The notes under the pieces: model-generated
Databases searched by the model: none
Told to the model about the DNA's origin: nothing
What the model saw: only the letters and a program-made list of their open reading frames with translations
In this document: in pieces, positions 42,899-53,138 of the stretch
How the letters are laid out: each line of letters opens with the position of its first letter
How positions within the stretch are numbered: the stretch's first letter is position 1
Position numbers and translations under genes: made by a program
Assembly: GCF_006438965.1 (NCBI RefSeq)
Contig: NZ_RCZM01000008.1
Coordinates: 32,400-96,399, forward strand
Direction: 5' to 3'
Source of the DNA: Pedococcus bigeumensis
GTDB taxonomy: Bacteria; Actinomycetota; Actinomycetes; Actinomycetales; Dermatophilaceae
DNA: 64,000 nt

Positions 42899-43567
42899 AT
42901 GACCGACGAGCACCAGCACTCCCACGGCACGCACGGCTCTGGTGGTGGGGACGGGCTGCCCGACCCCGACCGCGGTGGGCACACGGACCGGCAGGCCCTG
43001 TGGGACGAGCGGTATGCCGCCAAGGAGCACGTCTGGAGCGCCACCCCCAACGCCGAGGTGGAACGGATCGTGGGCGACTGGACACCCGGTCGGGCACTGG
43101 ACCTCGGGGCCGGCGAGGGGCGGCACGCGGTGTGGCTGGCCGCGAAGGGCTGGCGGGTGACGGCGGTCGACTTCTCGTCGGTCGGGCTGGCCAAGGGTGA
43201 GAAGGAGGCCTCTGCCCGCGGGATCCGGGTCGACTGGGTGGTCGCGGACGCACGGTCCTGGCACCCGGCGCCGCAGCACCTCTACGACCTCGTCCTCGTC
43301 TCCTACCTGCACCTGCCCTCGGACGTGATCTCCCGCACCCGGAGCTGGCTGGCGCCCGGCGGTGCCCTGGTGGTCGTCGGGCACGGGCTACGCAACCTCA
43401 CCGAGGGCGTCGGCGGCCCGTCGGACCCAGCGCTGCTGCACTCGCCGGAACAGCTGCGTGAGGCGGCCGGTGACCTGATTATCGAGAGGTGCGAGGAGTA
43501 CATCCGGCCCACCGGAGACGGCGATGCGATCGACGTGGTGCTGGTGGCCAGGCGGCCGCCCGGCTGA
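42899..43567 (+). CDS. Class I SAM-dependent methyltransferase (TehB-like)
   Basis: A 222-residue protein with a His/Gly-rich N-terminus and then WDERYAAKEHVWSATPN. Motif I is ALDLGAGEGRHAVWLA, motif II VTAVDFS, and a DLVLVSYLHLP segment follows. The family resembles TehB/thiopurine methyltransferases that detoxify metalloids or small molecules. It is divergent from the GNAT gene. Confidence 0.88.
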   Translation: MTDEHQHSHGTHGSGGGDGLPDPDRGGHTDRQALWDERYAAKEHVWSATPNAEVERIVGDWTPGRALDLGAGEGRHAVWLAAKGWRVTAVDFSSVGLAKGEKEASARGIRVDWVVADARSWHPAPQHLYDLVLVSYLHLPSDVISRTRSWLAPGGALVVVGHGLRNLTEGVGGPSDPALLHSPEQLREAAGDLIIERCEEYIRPTGDGDAIDVVLVARRPPG

Positions 43568-43680
43568 CCGTCGCTTGGTGCGAGTCGCGCGCGGCAGACC
43601 TACGCCACGTGCGGGAGCCGCCGCGAAGCGCGGTCCTACGGTGAGTGGGCAGGGTGGGTCATTCATCAGGAGGGGCCCCA

Positions 43681-44584
43681 TGCGTCTGCCGTCGTTGTCT
43701 CATGCCACCACGGTGGTGGCCACCCTGGCGCTCTGCTCCTGCAGCGGCACCACGACTCCGGCAACCGGAAGCGTCGAAGGCTCTCGGGTGGCGGCAACGA
43801 CCTCGGCGGGCCGCACGACCCCGGTCGCGGACGCGGACCACCCTGAGGGCGTCATCGCCTTGGGCCACTCGGGCATGACCGGCTTCCAGTCCGATCCCCA
43901 GAGCCCGGGCGAGAACGTCGTCGCCAACTCCTGGGCCACGGGCAGCAACCCTGACGTCAACAGCGTCTACGAGCGGCTGGTTGCGATACGTCCCAAGACG
44001 CGGGGACTGGTGGCCAACGTGTCACGCAACGGCGAGAAGGCTGACGGGTTGGAGTTCCAGGTGCCAGCCGCGCTGCCGTCGTACCAACGCCTGCGCTGGC
44101 GCTCGTGATGATCATGGACAATGACATCCGTTGCGACGGAACAGATCCTGCACACCTGCCGGAGTTCCGCGCACAGGTGAGGGCCGCCGTGAAGTCCATC
44201 GTCAAGGCCTCTCCCAAGGTGACGGTCATGCTGGCAAGCGGACCCGGTCGCCCCGCCGACTATGCGAGGGCGATCGCGACGCTTCCCACCACGCCGGTGG
44301 ACCTCGTGGGGCACGAGCCGTGCGCGATGTTCTCGGCGAACCAGAAGATCAACAGCACTGAGGTGAAACGGCTGACGTCGCTGCTCGAGTCGTACGAGGC
44401 GGAGCTCGCTCGGGCCTGCGAGGGGATTCCGCAGTGCCACACCGACGGTGGCGCACTGGCCCGCCATCCTGGTGACCGGCTGGAGGAGTACGGCGTGGAC
44501 CTCGGCCACCCCTCCATCCGTGGACACCAACAGTGGGCGGCGGCGATCTGGCCCGCGGTGGCCGAGGCCATGGGGCTGGGCTGA
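43681..44584 (+). pseudogene. SGNH/GDSL-type lipoprotein hydrolase split by a frameshift
   Basis: The first frame (43681-44108) has a lipoprotein signal (TLALCSCSG) and the GDSL-like block I (GVIALGHSGMTGFQSD) with Ser. The second (44105-44584) has block III-like MDNDIRCDGTD and block V (YGVDLGHPSIRGHQQWA) with the Asp/His dyad. Skipping one base around 44070-44085 would join them as one hydrolase. The stop and the next GTG overlap (CGTGATGA), so re-initiation is possible, but the signal peptide and half the active site would be separated. Confidence 0.75.
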
Positions 44585-44635
44585 CCTGAGCCGGGCTGCG
44601 GCGTGCCGGCACCACGGGCTGCCGCTCGCGGGCAG

Positions 44636-45478
44636 CTAGGCGGTGAGGCGCTCCACCAGGGCAGTCAGGGTGGGGGCCAGCGGCGCGTCGACCTGAACGG
44701 TTGCCTCGGCGTCGCCGCGGGTGGGTCCGCGGGTGATGATCGCCACCGGGATGTCGAGTGCGGCGGCGCGGCGCACGAAGCGGTAGCCGCTCATGACCTT
44801 GAGGCTCGAGCCGAGGACGACGAGCGCGCTGGCCTCCTCGGTGAGCCGAAAGCACTTCTCCACCAACGGTTTCGGCACGGACTCTCCGAAGAAGACGACA
44901 TCGGGCTTGAGGGTGTCGTGGCCGCAGACGAGGCAGAGCGGCGTACGGAAGGCAGCGACATCGAGGTCGTTCAGCACGATGTCGCCGTCGGGCCGGATCT
45001 CGTCGCTGGTCACCGTGTAGCTGGGGTTGCTCTCGCGCATCCGGTCGTCGAGGTCCCAGCGCGAGGTGCGGTCGCCGCAGGTCAGGCAGACGACCCGGGC
45101 CAGCGATCCGTGCAGCTCCTCGACGTCAGTGGCTCCAGCGCGCTGGTGGAGGCCGTCGACGTTCTGGGTGATGACCGGGCCGACCAGCCCGTGGCCCTGG
45201 AGCGCTGCCACAGCGGCGTGACCGGAGTTGGGCTGGGCCCGGTTGAACCGCTGCCACCCGACGTAGCTGCGCGCCCAGTAGCGCTGCCGAGCCTCGGAGG
45301 AACCCAGGAACTCGGCGTACTGCATCGGCGTGACGCGACGGGTGCCGTCCGGGCCGCGATAGTCCGGGATGCCCGAGTCGGTGGAGATGCCGGCTCCGGT
45401 GAGGACCAGCACGTTGCCTCCCCCGAGCAGGGCTGCGACGGCATCCAGCTGGGTGCTCGCGGCGGCGGTCGTGGTCAC
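44636..45478 (-). CDS. NAD-dependent protein deacylase (sirtuin)
   Basis: A 280-residue protein with NAD-binding GAGISTDSGIPDYRGPDG, catalytic His in TQNVDGLHQRAG...EELHGS, and a zinc site CLTCG...CLVCG with a long insert, then KPDVVFFGESVP. It removes acyl groups from lysines. GTG 45478 is chosen because upstream residues are not conserved-looking. Confidence 0.92.
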   Translation of the reverse strand: MTTTAAASTQLDAVAALLGGGNVLVLTGAGISTDSGIPDYRGPDGTRRVTPMQYAEFLGSSEARQRYWARSYVGWQRFNRAQPNSGHAAVAALQGHGLVGPVITQNVDGLHQRAGATDVEELHGSLARVVCLTCGDRTSRWDLDDRMRESNPSYTVTSDEIRPDGDIVLNDLDVAAFRTPLCLVCGHDTLKPDVVFFGESVPKPLVEKCFRLTEEASALVVLGSSLKVMSGYRFVRRAAALDIPVAIITRGPTRGDAEATVQVDAPLAPTLTALVERLTA

Positions 45479-45509
45479 GAGGCAAGGGTACGTCGGCAGC
45501 CCGGCGCGG

Positions 45510-46778
45510 TCAGGACCTGCCGAGCAGTCGGCGCTTGGCGGAGTCCACGAGGGCAGCACTCGCGACCGCGGGGTCGGCGACCTCGTCGTGCGGTGGCTTC
45601 GCCGGGGAGTCCTGGGTGACCAGCTCAGGGCAGTGCGCCCGCACCTGGGCGTCGGCGACGAGGTAGCCGTGCCGCTCGAGGATGTGCTGCTCGGCCTGGC
45701 TGAAGGCGTCCAGGTCGGTACGGATGGCGTTGATCAGCTCGGTGGTCCCCCGCGGGTAACAACCGTCGACGACGGTGTCGAGCGCCCAGGAGGTGCCGGT
45801 GAAGACGCCCCGCGCGTAGCCGGCGTGCAGCCACCGGCTACGGACCGACTGGCCGCCGTTCGTGGCGATCCCCAGGATGCGCAGCGTCCGGCCGACGACG
45901 GTGCGCTCGGTCCGGGCGCGGAAGACTCCACCGCCGTCACTGACCAGGACCGTGCTGTGCCGCTTCCAGACCGGCTCGAGCCCGAGGTTGTCGTAGACCC
46001 CGCCGTCGGTCAGCCGGATGTGCCGCATGATCGCGGCGCGTTCCTCGTCGGACTCAACCCCCTTGTGGCCGCCCGTGAGGTGCATCGCCACCCCGTCGAA
46101 CACCATCGGCGCGAAGAACGGCGGAAACGCGCAGGAGGCGGCCACGATGTCTGCCATGCGCAGCCCAGCCGGCGGCGCGGCATACCCCAGTCGGTAGTCC
46201 CCCACGCGCCCATGCGGACGGTGCGCGGTCGGGTCCTCGAACACCCAGTCGACGCCGTAGCCGATCTCGGTCGCGCCCGTGATGACCGCTGGGCCGGCAA
46301 CATCGTTGTCCCGCAACGGTTTCGACCACCATGGCACGGTTTGGGCGAGCTCGTCCGCCAGCGCGCGGATGGCGGCGTCGGCAGCGAACCACTTCCACGG
46401 CTTGGCCTTCGACAGCAGCGCGGGGGTGCGGATGTTGCGGGACGTGAGCCGCGCGAGCGGTTCGACGACGCACTCCTCGAAGCCGCCCACGACACCGCCC
46501 GCCGCGGGAAACTTCAGCTCGGGGTCTGCAAGCAGGTTGGCCACGATCGAGCCACCGGAGACTCCGCTCACGGTGGCCAGCTGCGACAGGATTCCCAGCT
46601 CGTTGATGCGGCGCACGGCCCCGAGGTGGAACAGGGCCGCGCGGTAGCCGCCACCGGACAGGCACAGGGCCGCGCCGGTCCGGTGCGTCGCCCTGGCCTC
46701 GTCCGGGTATGCCGCGTCGCTGGCGTCGAGCGCGTCGCTCTCGGCGGCGTGGGTGGTGGAGGTCTGTTCGGGCTTCAT
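45510..46778 (-). CDS. Patatin-like phospholipase
   Basis: A 422-residue protein. It has the oxyanion loop LCLSGGGYRAALFH, nucleophile GVSGG (GxSxG) and dyad Asp in TDGGVYDNLG, the patatin fold for acyl-ester hydrolysis. Two helices flank the active site, with no signal peptide. It is convergent with nothing and stands between the sirtuin and LysR genes. Confidence 0.88.
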   Translation of the reverse strand: MKPEQTSTTHAAESDALDASDAAYPDEARATHRTGAALCLSGGGYRAALFHLGAVRRINELGILSQLATVSGVSGGSIVANLLADPELKFPAAGGVVGGFEECVVEPLARLTSRNIRTPALLSKAKPWKWFAADAAIRALADELAQTVPWWSKPLRDNDVAGPAVITGATEIGYGVDWVFEDPTAHRPHGRVGDYRLGYAAPPAGLRMADIVAASCAFPPFFAPMVFDGVAMHLTGGHKGVESDEERAAIMRHIRLTDGGVYDNLGLEPVWKRHSTVLVSDGGGVFRARTERTVVGRTLRILGIATNGGQSVRSRWLHAGYARGVFTGTSWALDTVVDGCYPRGTTELINAIRTDLDAFSQAEQHILERHGYLVADAQVRAHCPELVTQDSPAKPPHDEVADPAVASAALVDSAKRRLLGRS

Positions 46779-46981
46779 GTGGACTCGATGAAAGCAGAGC
46801 CCGGCGACACCCGCCCCTCGGCCGATCCTCCGGCACTTGTTGCCGCCAGATCGTCACCAGACCGCGAATCCGGGCTCCTATGACCACGAGGCGGCACCAA
46901 GTCGGGGTAACGGCGAGCGGCGATGCATCACATATGCGTCGAGAAGTAACCATCTGGATAACGAGCCGTTATGCTTCGTGC

Positions 46982-47911
46982 ATGATCGACGCCGCAGGTC
47001 TCCGTGTCATGAAGGCCATTGCCGACGAGGGCAGCTTCACCGGAGCCGCCCTCTCGCTGGGCTACTCCCAGCCCGCGATCTCGCAGATGGTCCGGCGCCT
47101 CGAGCAGCGCACGGGCACCGTGCTGGTCGAGCGGGTCGGCCGCAACGTGCGCCTGACCGAGGCCGGCCAGGTGCTCGCGCGCCACGCCGTCGCCGTCCTG
47201 GCGGCTCTCGACGCCGCCGAGGAGGAGGTCGCCGCGATCGCGGGTCTGCGCGCCGGACGGGTCCGGCTGATGGCCTTCCCGTCGAGCTCGGCCACCCTGG
47301 TGCCTCGTGCCCTTGCCCTCGTGAAGAAGCGGTTCCCCGACGTCCAGGTCACCTTCACCGAGGCCGAACCGCCCGAGTCGCTCGCCGCGCTCAAGGCCGG
47401 TGAGTGCGACCTCGCCGTCGCCTTCGCCTACGAGGGCACCGACCTCGGCCGTGGCGAGGAGGACATGGACCTGTTCGTCACCCACAAGCTGCTCGACGAC
47501 GAGGTCCGCCTCGCCCTCCCCCGCGACCATCCCCTCGCCACCCAGGACATGGTCGACCTGTCCGCCCTGGCGCAGGAGAACTGGATCGCCGGGTGCCCGC
47601 GCTGCCGTGGTCACCTCCTGCAGATGTGTGCCAACGCCGGTTTCTCCCCGAACGTCGGCTTCGAGACCGAGGACTACGTCGCCGTGCTCGGCCTCGTCGC
47701 CGAGGGCCTCGGCGTGGCACTCATCCCCGACCTGATCCTGCGCACCGCCCACCACCACGACGTCGTCACGTCGCCGATCAACCCGGCGTCGCGGCGGTCG
47801 ATCAGCGTGGTCACCACAGCGGACCTGCAACGGGTTCCGGCCGTCCAGGCCACGATCGAGGCCCTCGTGGAAGCCGCCAAGGCCAAGCCGCGGGTCCTCG
47901 CCAGCACCTGA
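46982..47911 (+). CDS. LysR family transcriptional regulator
   Basis: A 309-residue protein with the N-terminal helix-turn-helix GSFTGAALSLGYSQPAISQMVRRLEQRTG and then a periplasmic-binding-like effector domain (VRLMAFPSSSATLVPRAL...). It is divergent from the patatin gene and may control it. A Cys pair in the effector domain (GCPRCRG) is unusual and might sense redox state or metal. Confidence 0.88.
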   Translation: MIDAAGLRVMKAIADEGSFTGAALSLGYSQPAISQMVRRLEQRTGTVLVERVGRNVRLTEAGQVLARHAVAVLAALDAAEEEVAAIAGLRAGRVRLMAFPSSSATLVPRALALVKKRFPDVQVTFTEAEPPESLAALKAGECDLAVAFAYEGTDLGRGEEDMDLFVTHKLLDDEVRLALPRDHPLATQDMVDLSALAQENWIAGCPRCRGHLLQMCANAGFSPNVGFETEDYVAVLGLVAEGLGVALIPDLILRTAHHHDVVTSPINPASRRSISVVTTADLQRVPAVQATIEALVEAAKAKPRVLAST

Positions 47912-47941
47912 CAGGCCGGCCCCCTCACTCTCCCTGACGGC

Positions 47942-50449
47942 TCATCGGCGCCGCCAGGTCACACCCACGGTGTCGCCGTTCGCGACGATGGCGACGTCCC
48001 CGCGCTGGTCGGTGCGGTAGACGGCATACCCGTTGCGGCGCAACACCTCCAGCGCCTTGGGTGACGGGTGACCGTAGTCGTTGTCCTTGCCCACGCTGAT
48101 CACCGCCACCGGCGCGCGAACCAGCTCCATCAGGTCCTCGTCGAGGTTGCTCGACCCGTGGTGGGCCACCTTGACCACGTCGAAGCCGGCCGCCTGCGCC
48201 GACATCGGCGAGCTGCGCCTCGTCTCGAGCAGCAGGGCGTGTGCGGCCTCGCGCTCGACGTCCCCGAGCAGCAACAGGTCGACCGGCCCCGACCGCACAG
48301 CCAGCACGACACTGGCGTTGTTGGGCACCGATCCCGACGCGATCCGTCGCGCCGGCCACCAGACGTCTGCGGTGACGCCGGGCCAGGCCAGGTGGTCGCC
48401 GGCCGCCAGGTCACGGATGGGTATGCCGCGGGCCCGCGCCCACGTCTCCACCTCCGTCCACTGGTAGGGAGGTTCGCGGACCGGGCTGGCGAGGATCTCG
48501 CGAACCTCCCGGCCCGCCAGTGCGCCGGGCAGCCCGTCCACATGGTCGGCGTGGAAATGGCTCAGGACAACGGAATCCAGCACCGACACCCGCAGCCGAC
48601 GCAGGCAGGCGTTGATGGCGGCGGGGTCGGGCCCGGCGTCCACCAGCACGGCATGACCTGGTGTGGTGGCCAGCACCAGGCCGTCGCCCTGCCCGACGTC
48701 GCAGGCCACGAACCGCCAGCCGGGCGGCGGCCAGGTGGCGGCGGAGGTCGGGGCCGCTGCCGCCACGACGAGCAGGCACACGCTCGTGGCGACGACCGGG
48801 TGCAGCCGAGCGCGGTGGGTCCACCACCTGCCGCTGACCAGCACGAAGACGGTCAGGGCCGTGAGCAGGATCGCTCCCGGCGCGCCGTCCGGCCAGGGCA
48901 GGGTGCCGCCCGGGATCGTGGCGCAGGTCCGGGCGACCCAGGCGATCCCCAAGGCAGGCAGGGCGCCAACCCAGCACAGGAGCCTGGCCCCGAACGGCCA
49001 GATCGGAGCCACACTGGCCGCCGCGACGCCGGCGACGGTGGCAGGCGCGACCAGCGGGGCTGCGAGGAGGTTCGCTAGCACGCCCACGACCGACACCGAG
49101 CCCTGGAGCAGCACGACCACCGGCGCACACATCGCCTGTGCCGCCACGGGGATGGCGAAGGCCGGTCCCCATGAGCGGACCCGCCCGGGGAGCCGGCGCC
49201 CGATCGCGTCGCCCCAGGGGCGGGTAAACAGCAACAGGCCGAGGGTCGCGAGCGTCGAGAGGGCGAAGCCGTAGGACCGGCTGAGCCACGGGTCGACGAC
49301 GAGCAGGACGACCACTGCCGCGGACAGGACGGGTATGCCGGCAGCCCGCCTCGACCGGCTCAACCCGATCAGCCCGATGGTCCCCATCGTCGCGGCGCGG
49401 ATGACGCTGGGCTCGGGACGGGCGAGCACGACAAAGCCGGCCAGCACGAGGACCGCCACCAGCGGCCGCCAGCGACGTCGCACGCCGGCCAGTGACGCGC
49501 CTCCCAGGGCGAACGCCAGGACGATGGCGACATTGCTCCCTGAGACGGCCGACAGGTGGGTCATGCCGGTCGCGAGCATCGCGTCGGTGAGGTCCTGGGG
49601 TGTGCGGCTGGTGTCGCCGATGACCAGGGCGGGGAGCAGCCCGCGCGCATCGGACGGCAGCGGGGCCGCAGCCTGGCGGAGCCCGGTGCGGAGGTGTTCG
49701 GCCGCCCTGGCAACCAGCCCGGGGGCGCCCAGTGAGCGTGGTGCGCCGCGAGGTCGCAGGATCGCCACGACGTCGTCACCCGGCTCGGACGCGACCATGG
49801 TCCCCTGCACGCGAACCCGCTCGTGCCAGCGCACGGACTCCCAGGCCTCCGTGGCGATGACCAGCACCGGGGTCGACACGCGCGCCACCCGCCCGCGCCC
49901 GGTCACCTCGCTGACGCGCAGGGTGAAGCGCACGGTCGAGCCGTCGAGCCGGCTGCCACCCACGACTACGGGGTCCTTGGTCACGACGCCGGTCACGGTG
50001 ACCATGGCGCGTTCCTCGGCAAGGGCGCGGACCGGGCCAGCCTCACGCGCGGCCGTGTACCCGGCCGTCGACGCCAGCACCAGGGCGACCGCACCCAGGG
50101 CCAGCGCAGCGACCGCGACCGCGCCTTGGCTCCCCGGCGCCGACCCCGGCGTCGTCCAGGAGCGCGATCGATGCCGGAGGACGCGTAGCAGCGGAGGTCC
50201 CCAGAGCAGACCCGCGGCGACGCTCGCGCAGCAGGTTGCCGCGACCACCAGCACCAAGGGCCGCACACCGAGCGTGCCAGCGCTGACCGCCCATGCCGTG
50301 AGGGCCGGCACCAGCATCCGCAGGTCGAGCAACCGTCGCTGGACATCGCCCGTGCGAACCGTTCCGGGCTGCCGCAGCCGCCCCGGGCCAGCCGACGGCC
50401 CCGGACCTCCCTTCCCCGACTGCCGCGACTGCCTCGACTTCCCGCTCAC
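47942..50449 (-). CDS. comEC: Competence channel protein ComEC/Rec2
   Basis: An 835-residue protein. It has an N-terminal soluble domain, the competence membrane domain (HLSAVSGSNVAIVLA motif and about ten helices) and a C-terminal metallo-beta-lactamase-like domain (LSHFHADHVDGLPGAL; VKVAHHGSSNLDEDL). ComEC is the inner-membrane pore for single-stranded DNA in transformation. It overlaps the comEA stop by 4 bases. Confidence 0.93.
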   Translation of the reverse strand: MSGKSRQSRQSGKGGPGPSAGPGRLRQPGTVRTGDVQRRLLDLRMLVPALTAWAVSAGTLGVRPLVLVVAATCCASVAAGLLWGPPLLRVLRHRSRSWTTPGSAPGSQGAVAVAALALGAVALVLASTAGYTAAREAGPVRALAEERAMVTVTGVVTKDPVVVGGSRLDGSTVRFTLRVSEVTGRGRVARVSTPVLVIATEAWESVRWHERVRVQGTMVASEPGDDVVAILRPRGAPRSLGAPGLVARAAEHLRTGLRQAAAPLPSDARGLLPALVIGDTSRTPQDLTDAMLATGMTHLSAVSGSNVAIVLAFALGGASLAGVRRRWRPLVAVLVLAGFVVLARPEPSVIRAATMGTIGLIGLSRSRRAAGIPVLSAAVVVLLVVDPWLSRSYGFALSTLATLGLLLFTRPWGDAIGRRLPGRVRSWGPAFAIPVAAQAMCAPVVVLLQGSVSVVGVLANLLAAPLVAPATVAGVAAASVAPIWPFGARLLCWVGALPALGIAWVARTCATIPGGTLPWPDGAPGAILLTALTVFVLVSGRWWTHRARLHPVVATSVCLLVVAAAAPTSAATWPPPGWRFVACDVGQGDGLVLATTPGHAVLVDAGPDPAAINACLRRLRVSVLDSVVLSHFHADHVDGLPGALAGREVREILASPVREPPYQWTEVETWARARGIPIRDLAAGDHLAWPGVTADVWWPARRIASGSVPNNASVVLAVRSGPVDLLLLGDVEREAAHALLLETRRSSPMSAQAAGFDVVKVAHHGSSNLDEDLMELVRAPVAVISVGKDNDYGHPSPKALEVLRRNGYAVYRTDQRGDVAIVANGDTVGVTWRRR

Positions 50450-51513
50450 ACCGTCACCTTGGGCTGCAGTGCGGCGAAGATCTTCTCGCCGATCCCGCTG
50501 ACCTCACCGAGCTCGTCAACCGAGGCGAAGCGGCCGTGTTCGGTGCGCCAGTCGATGATCCGCTGGGCCAGAACCGGGCCGACACCCGGCAGCTCCTCGA
50601 GCTGGGCAGCGGTCGCGGAGTTGAGGTTGACCGGCCCGCCAGCGCCAGGCGTCCCCGCAGCGCCTGTCCCCCCACCGGCCGCACCCGATCCCGACCCGGC
50701 GCCGGAAGCACCTCCAGGAACCACTTCACCGGGCTTGGGGACGTGGATCTGCTCTCCGTCCACGAGCGGGCGGGCGAGGTTGATCGCGGCCAGGTCCGCG
50801 CCCTTGCGGGCACCTGCCTTGGCCACCGCGTCGCTGACCCGCGAGCCGGCGGGCATGGTGAGAACGCCGGGTCGCACGACCTGGCCGACCACGTGGACGG
50901 TCACGGTCCCGGCGGGCGGTCCACCGCCGCCGGAAGCCGTGCTCGACGATGCGAAGCCGCTGGCCGTCGAGCCACGGCTGCCGAGCGCCGATCCCGGCTG
51001 TGACGGCGCCACCACGTGCGGGGTGCTGGCCGCCTTGGCCCACGCCACCCGGACCCCGAAGCCCACTGCCGCCACCAGCACCACGAAGAGCAGTCCGGCC
51101 GCGGCGGCACGGGGACCGCTCAGCCGGGCACCCCGTAGCGACGCGGGGATGGTCAGGAACCGCGGTCCGGGTGGGACCGGACGCCGGTGCCGACCACCAC
51201 GGATGCCGTTCGCCGGTCGCGCCCGCTCACGCGGCGACGACACCACCTCACCCGTTGACGGCGTCACCTCACGCGCCGACGGCCCCGCCCCACGCGATGG
51301 CGCCGCCTCCCGGACCGCGGGCACTCTTGAGGCGGGCGGGGCTGCCGACGCGGTCTCGATCCAGCCGCGATCGGGGAGCCACGGGACCACCTCGGACTGG
51401 GGCGACGCGACGGACGGGGCAGGCTCGGACGTGCTGTCACGCGTGCGATCGGCGGCCTCGAGCAGCGCCCGGGCGCGGGCTGAGGTTTCGGACGGTCGGC
51501 GACGAGACGGCAT
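50446..51513 (-). CDS. comEA: Competence DNA receptor ComEA
   Basis: A 355-residue protein. It has a long basic, low-complexity cytoplasmic part, one membrane helix (AAAGLLFVVLVAAVGFGVRVAWA), a SLBB-like segment (GTVTVHVVGQVVRPGVLTMPAG), a Gly/Ala linker and a helix-hairpin-helix DNA-binding end (LNSATAAQLEELPGVGPVLAQRIIDWR). It binds incoming double-stranded DNA outside the membrane. The start codon lies inside a copy of the GGTATGCCG motif (51507-51516). Confidence 0.93.
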   Translation of the reverse strand: MPSRRRPSETSARARALLEAADRTRDSTSEPAPSVASPQSEVVPWLPDRGWIETASAAPPASRVPAVREAAPSRGAGPSAREVTPSTGEVVSSPRERARPANGIRGGRHRRPVPPGPRFLTIPASLRGARLSGPRAAAAGLLFVVLVAAVGFGVRVAWAKAASTPHVVAPSQPGSALGSRGSTASGFASSSTASGGGGPPAGTVTVHVVGQVVRPGVLTMPAGSRVSDAVAKAGARKGADLAAINLARPLVDGEQIHVPKPGEVVPGGASGAGSGSGAAGGGTGAAGTPGAGGPVNLNSATAAQLEELPGVGPVLAQRIIDWRTEHGRFASVDELGEVSGIGEKIFAALQPKVTV

Positions 51514-51588
51514 ACCGGCACGCTAGGAAGCCCGCCACGCACACGACAGGTCGCCGACGCGTCCCTGTGGACAACGCCGCGAACCGGC

Positions 51589-52224
51589 TCAGCCTGTGGA
51601 AGACGCGTCCCTGCGCGCCGAGATCCACAGCTCGATGTTGCGCCGGTGCCGGTAGATGACCAACAGCGCGAGCAGGACGCACCAGACCCCGGTCTCCCAC
51701 GTCCCCACCGGCACCCAGCGCACCCACGTGAGCACGCCCAGCACGAGCAGCAGCAGGCACGCGGACACCGACGCCCCCGCCACCCAGCGCATCCGCCACA
51801 CGAGTAGGCCGAACACCACGAGCATGCCCAGCCCGAACCACGGCTGCACTGCGAGGATCGCGCCCAGCGACGTGGCCACGCCCTTGCCGCCCTGCCCCTT
51901 GAGGAACGGCGACCAGATGTGGCCGAGCACGACAGCCAGGCCGACCCACAGCGCCGTGATGCTGCCGAGGAAGTGCTGGGCGAGCAGCACGGGGAGCAGT
52001 CCCTTCAGCACGTCGAGCACGCCGACGACGACGCCCCATCGAGCCCCCAGGACGCGTCCGGCGTTGGTCGCGCCGGGGTTGCCCGAGCCCGCGTGCCGCA
52101 GGTCCTTGCCGAGGATCTTCGCCAGGATCGTCGCCGGGTTGACCGCCCCGATGAGGAAGGCAGCCACCGAAGCCGCCACGACCTCGAAACCCTCCCCCAC
52201 GGACACGCCACCGAGAGCGGTCAT
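51589..52224 (-). CDS. plsY: Glycerol-3-phosphate acyltransferase PlsY
   Basis: A 211-residue membrane protein. It contains GSGNPGATNAGRVLG, GHIWSPFLKGQGGKGVATSLG and RHRRNIELW, the three conserved motifs of PlsY, which transfers acyl from acyl phosphate to glycerol-3-phosphate. The start overlaps the degV stop by 4 bases. Confidence 0.92.
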   Translation of the reverse strand: MTALGGVSVGEGFEVVAASVAAFLIGAVNPATILAKILGKDLRHAGSGNPGATNAGRVLGARWGVVVGVLDVLKGLLPVLLAQHFLGSITALWVGLAVVLGHIWSPFLKGQGGKGVATSLGAILAVQPWFGLGMLVVFGLLVWRMRWVAGASVSACLLLLVLGVLTWVRWVPVGTWETGVWCVLLALLVIYRHRRNIELWISARRDASSTG

Positions 52225-53129
52225 GTGCCCGGCCGGGATGAGGCCGGCCTGGGTGACACGGCGACGGCGATCGTCCCGGGCCCGACGTGGGCCCCGACGA
52301 CGGCACCCAGCTCCACGACCTGCACCTCGCCCTGATCAGCACCTGCCTCGCCGGCAGTCCCGACCCGGTCGACCCGCTCGCGCAAGCGCCCAGCGAGGTC
52401 CTCGGCGCGGCTCTGCGAGTCGAGGTGGTGCACCGCGATGTCGACCAGCGATCCCGCCTTCTCGGCGTCCGAGGCGGCCGACACCGCCAGCTCCTCGAGG
52501 CGGGCCAGCGCGCGCGACGAGGTCCGCACCTTCTCGAGGGGGCGGATGTGACCGTCGACGAGCCCGAGGATCGGCTTGATCGCGAGGGCCGAACCCAGGA
52601 ACGCCGACGCCGAACCGATCCGCCCACCACGCCGCAGGTGTTCCAACGTGTCGACGTAGAACACGACCGTCGATGCCTCGGCCCGCGAACGTGCTTGTGC
52701 TGCAACGTCTTCCAACGATGCCCCGTGCTCGGCGAGCTCGGCCGCGGACAGCACGGCATACCCCATGGCCATGCCGAGCGACCGCGAGTCGACCACGGTC
52801 ACCGGCACCGGGGACTGCTGCGCCGCAAGGTGCGCCGACTCGATCGTCGAGGACATGTCCGCCGAGATGTGCACCGAGACGATCCCGTCCGCGCCACCGG
52901 CAGCAGCCTTCTCGTAGGCGTCGAGGAAAGACTGCGGAGACGGTCGCGACGTCGACACCGGCTTGAACGCGCGCAGCGCCGCCGCGACCTCCGCGGTCGT
53001 GATGTCCACGCCTTCACTGAACTCCGTGCCGCCCACGATCACGTGCAGCGGCACCACCTGGATCGAGTGGGCGTCGAGCACCGAGCCCGGCAGGTATGCC
53101 GTGGAGTCAGTGACGATCGCGACGCTCAC
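52221..53129 (-). CDS. DegV family fatty-acid-binding protein
   Basis: A 302-residue protein starting at GTG (VAIVTDSTAYLPGSV), with TSRPSPQSFLDAYE and ISADMSSTIESAHLAA, all DegV landmarks. DegV/FakB proteins present fatty acids for phosphorylation, which makes sense next to plsY. The C-terminal residues (SPRPASSRPGT) are an extra tail. Confidence 0.92.
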   Translation of the reverse strand: MSVAIVTDSTAYLPGSVLDAHSIQVVPLHVIVGGTEFSEGVDITTAEVAAALRAFKPVSTSRPSPQSFLDAYEKAAAGGADGIVSVHISADMSSTIESAHLAAQQSPVPVTVVDSRSLGMAMGYAVLSAAELAEHGASLEDVAAQARSRAEASTVVFYVDTLEHLRRGGRIGSASAFLGSALAIKPILGLVDGHIRPLEKVRTSSRALARLEELAVSAASDAEKAGSLVDIAVHHLDSQSRAEDLAGRLRERVDRVGTAGEAGADQGEVQVVELGAVVGAHVGPGTIAVAVSPRPASSRPGT

Positions 53130-53138
53130 CTGCGCAGG

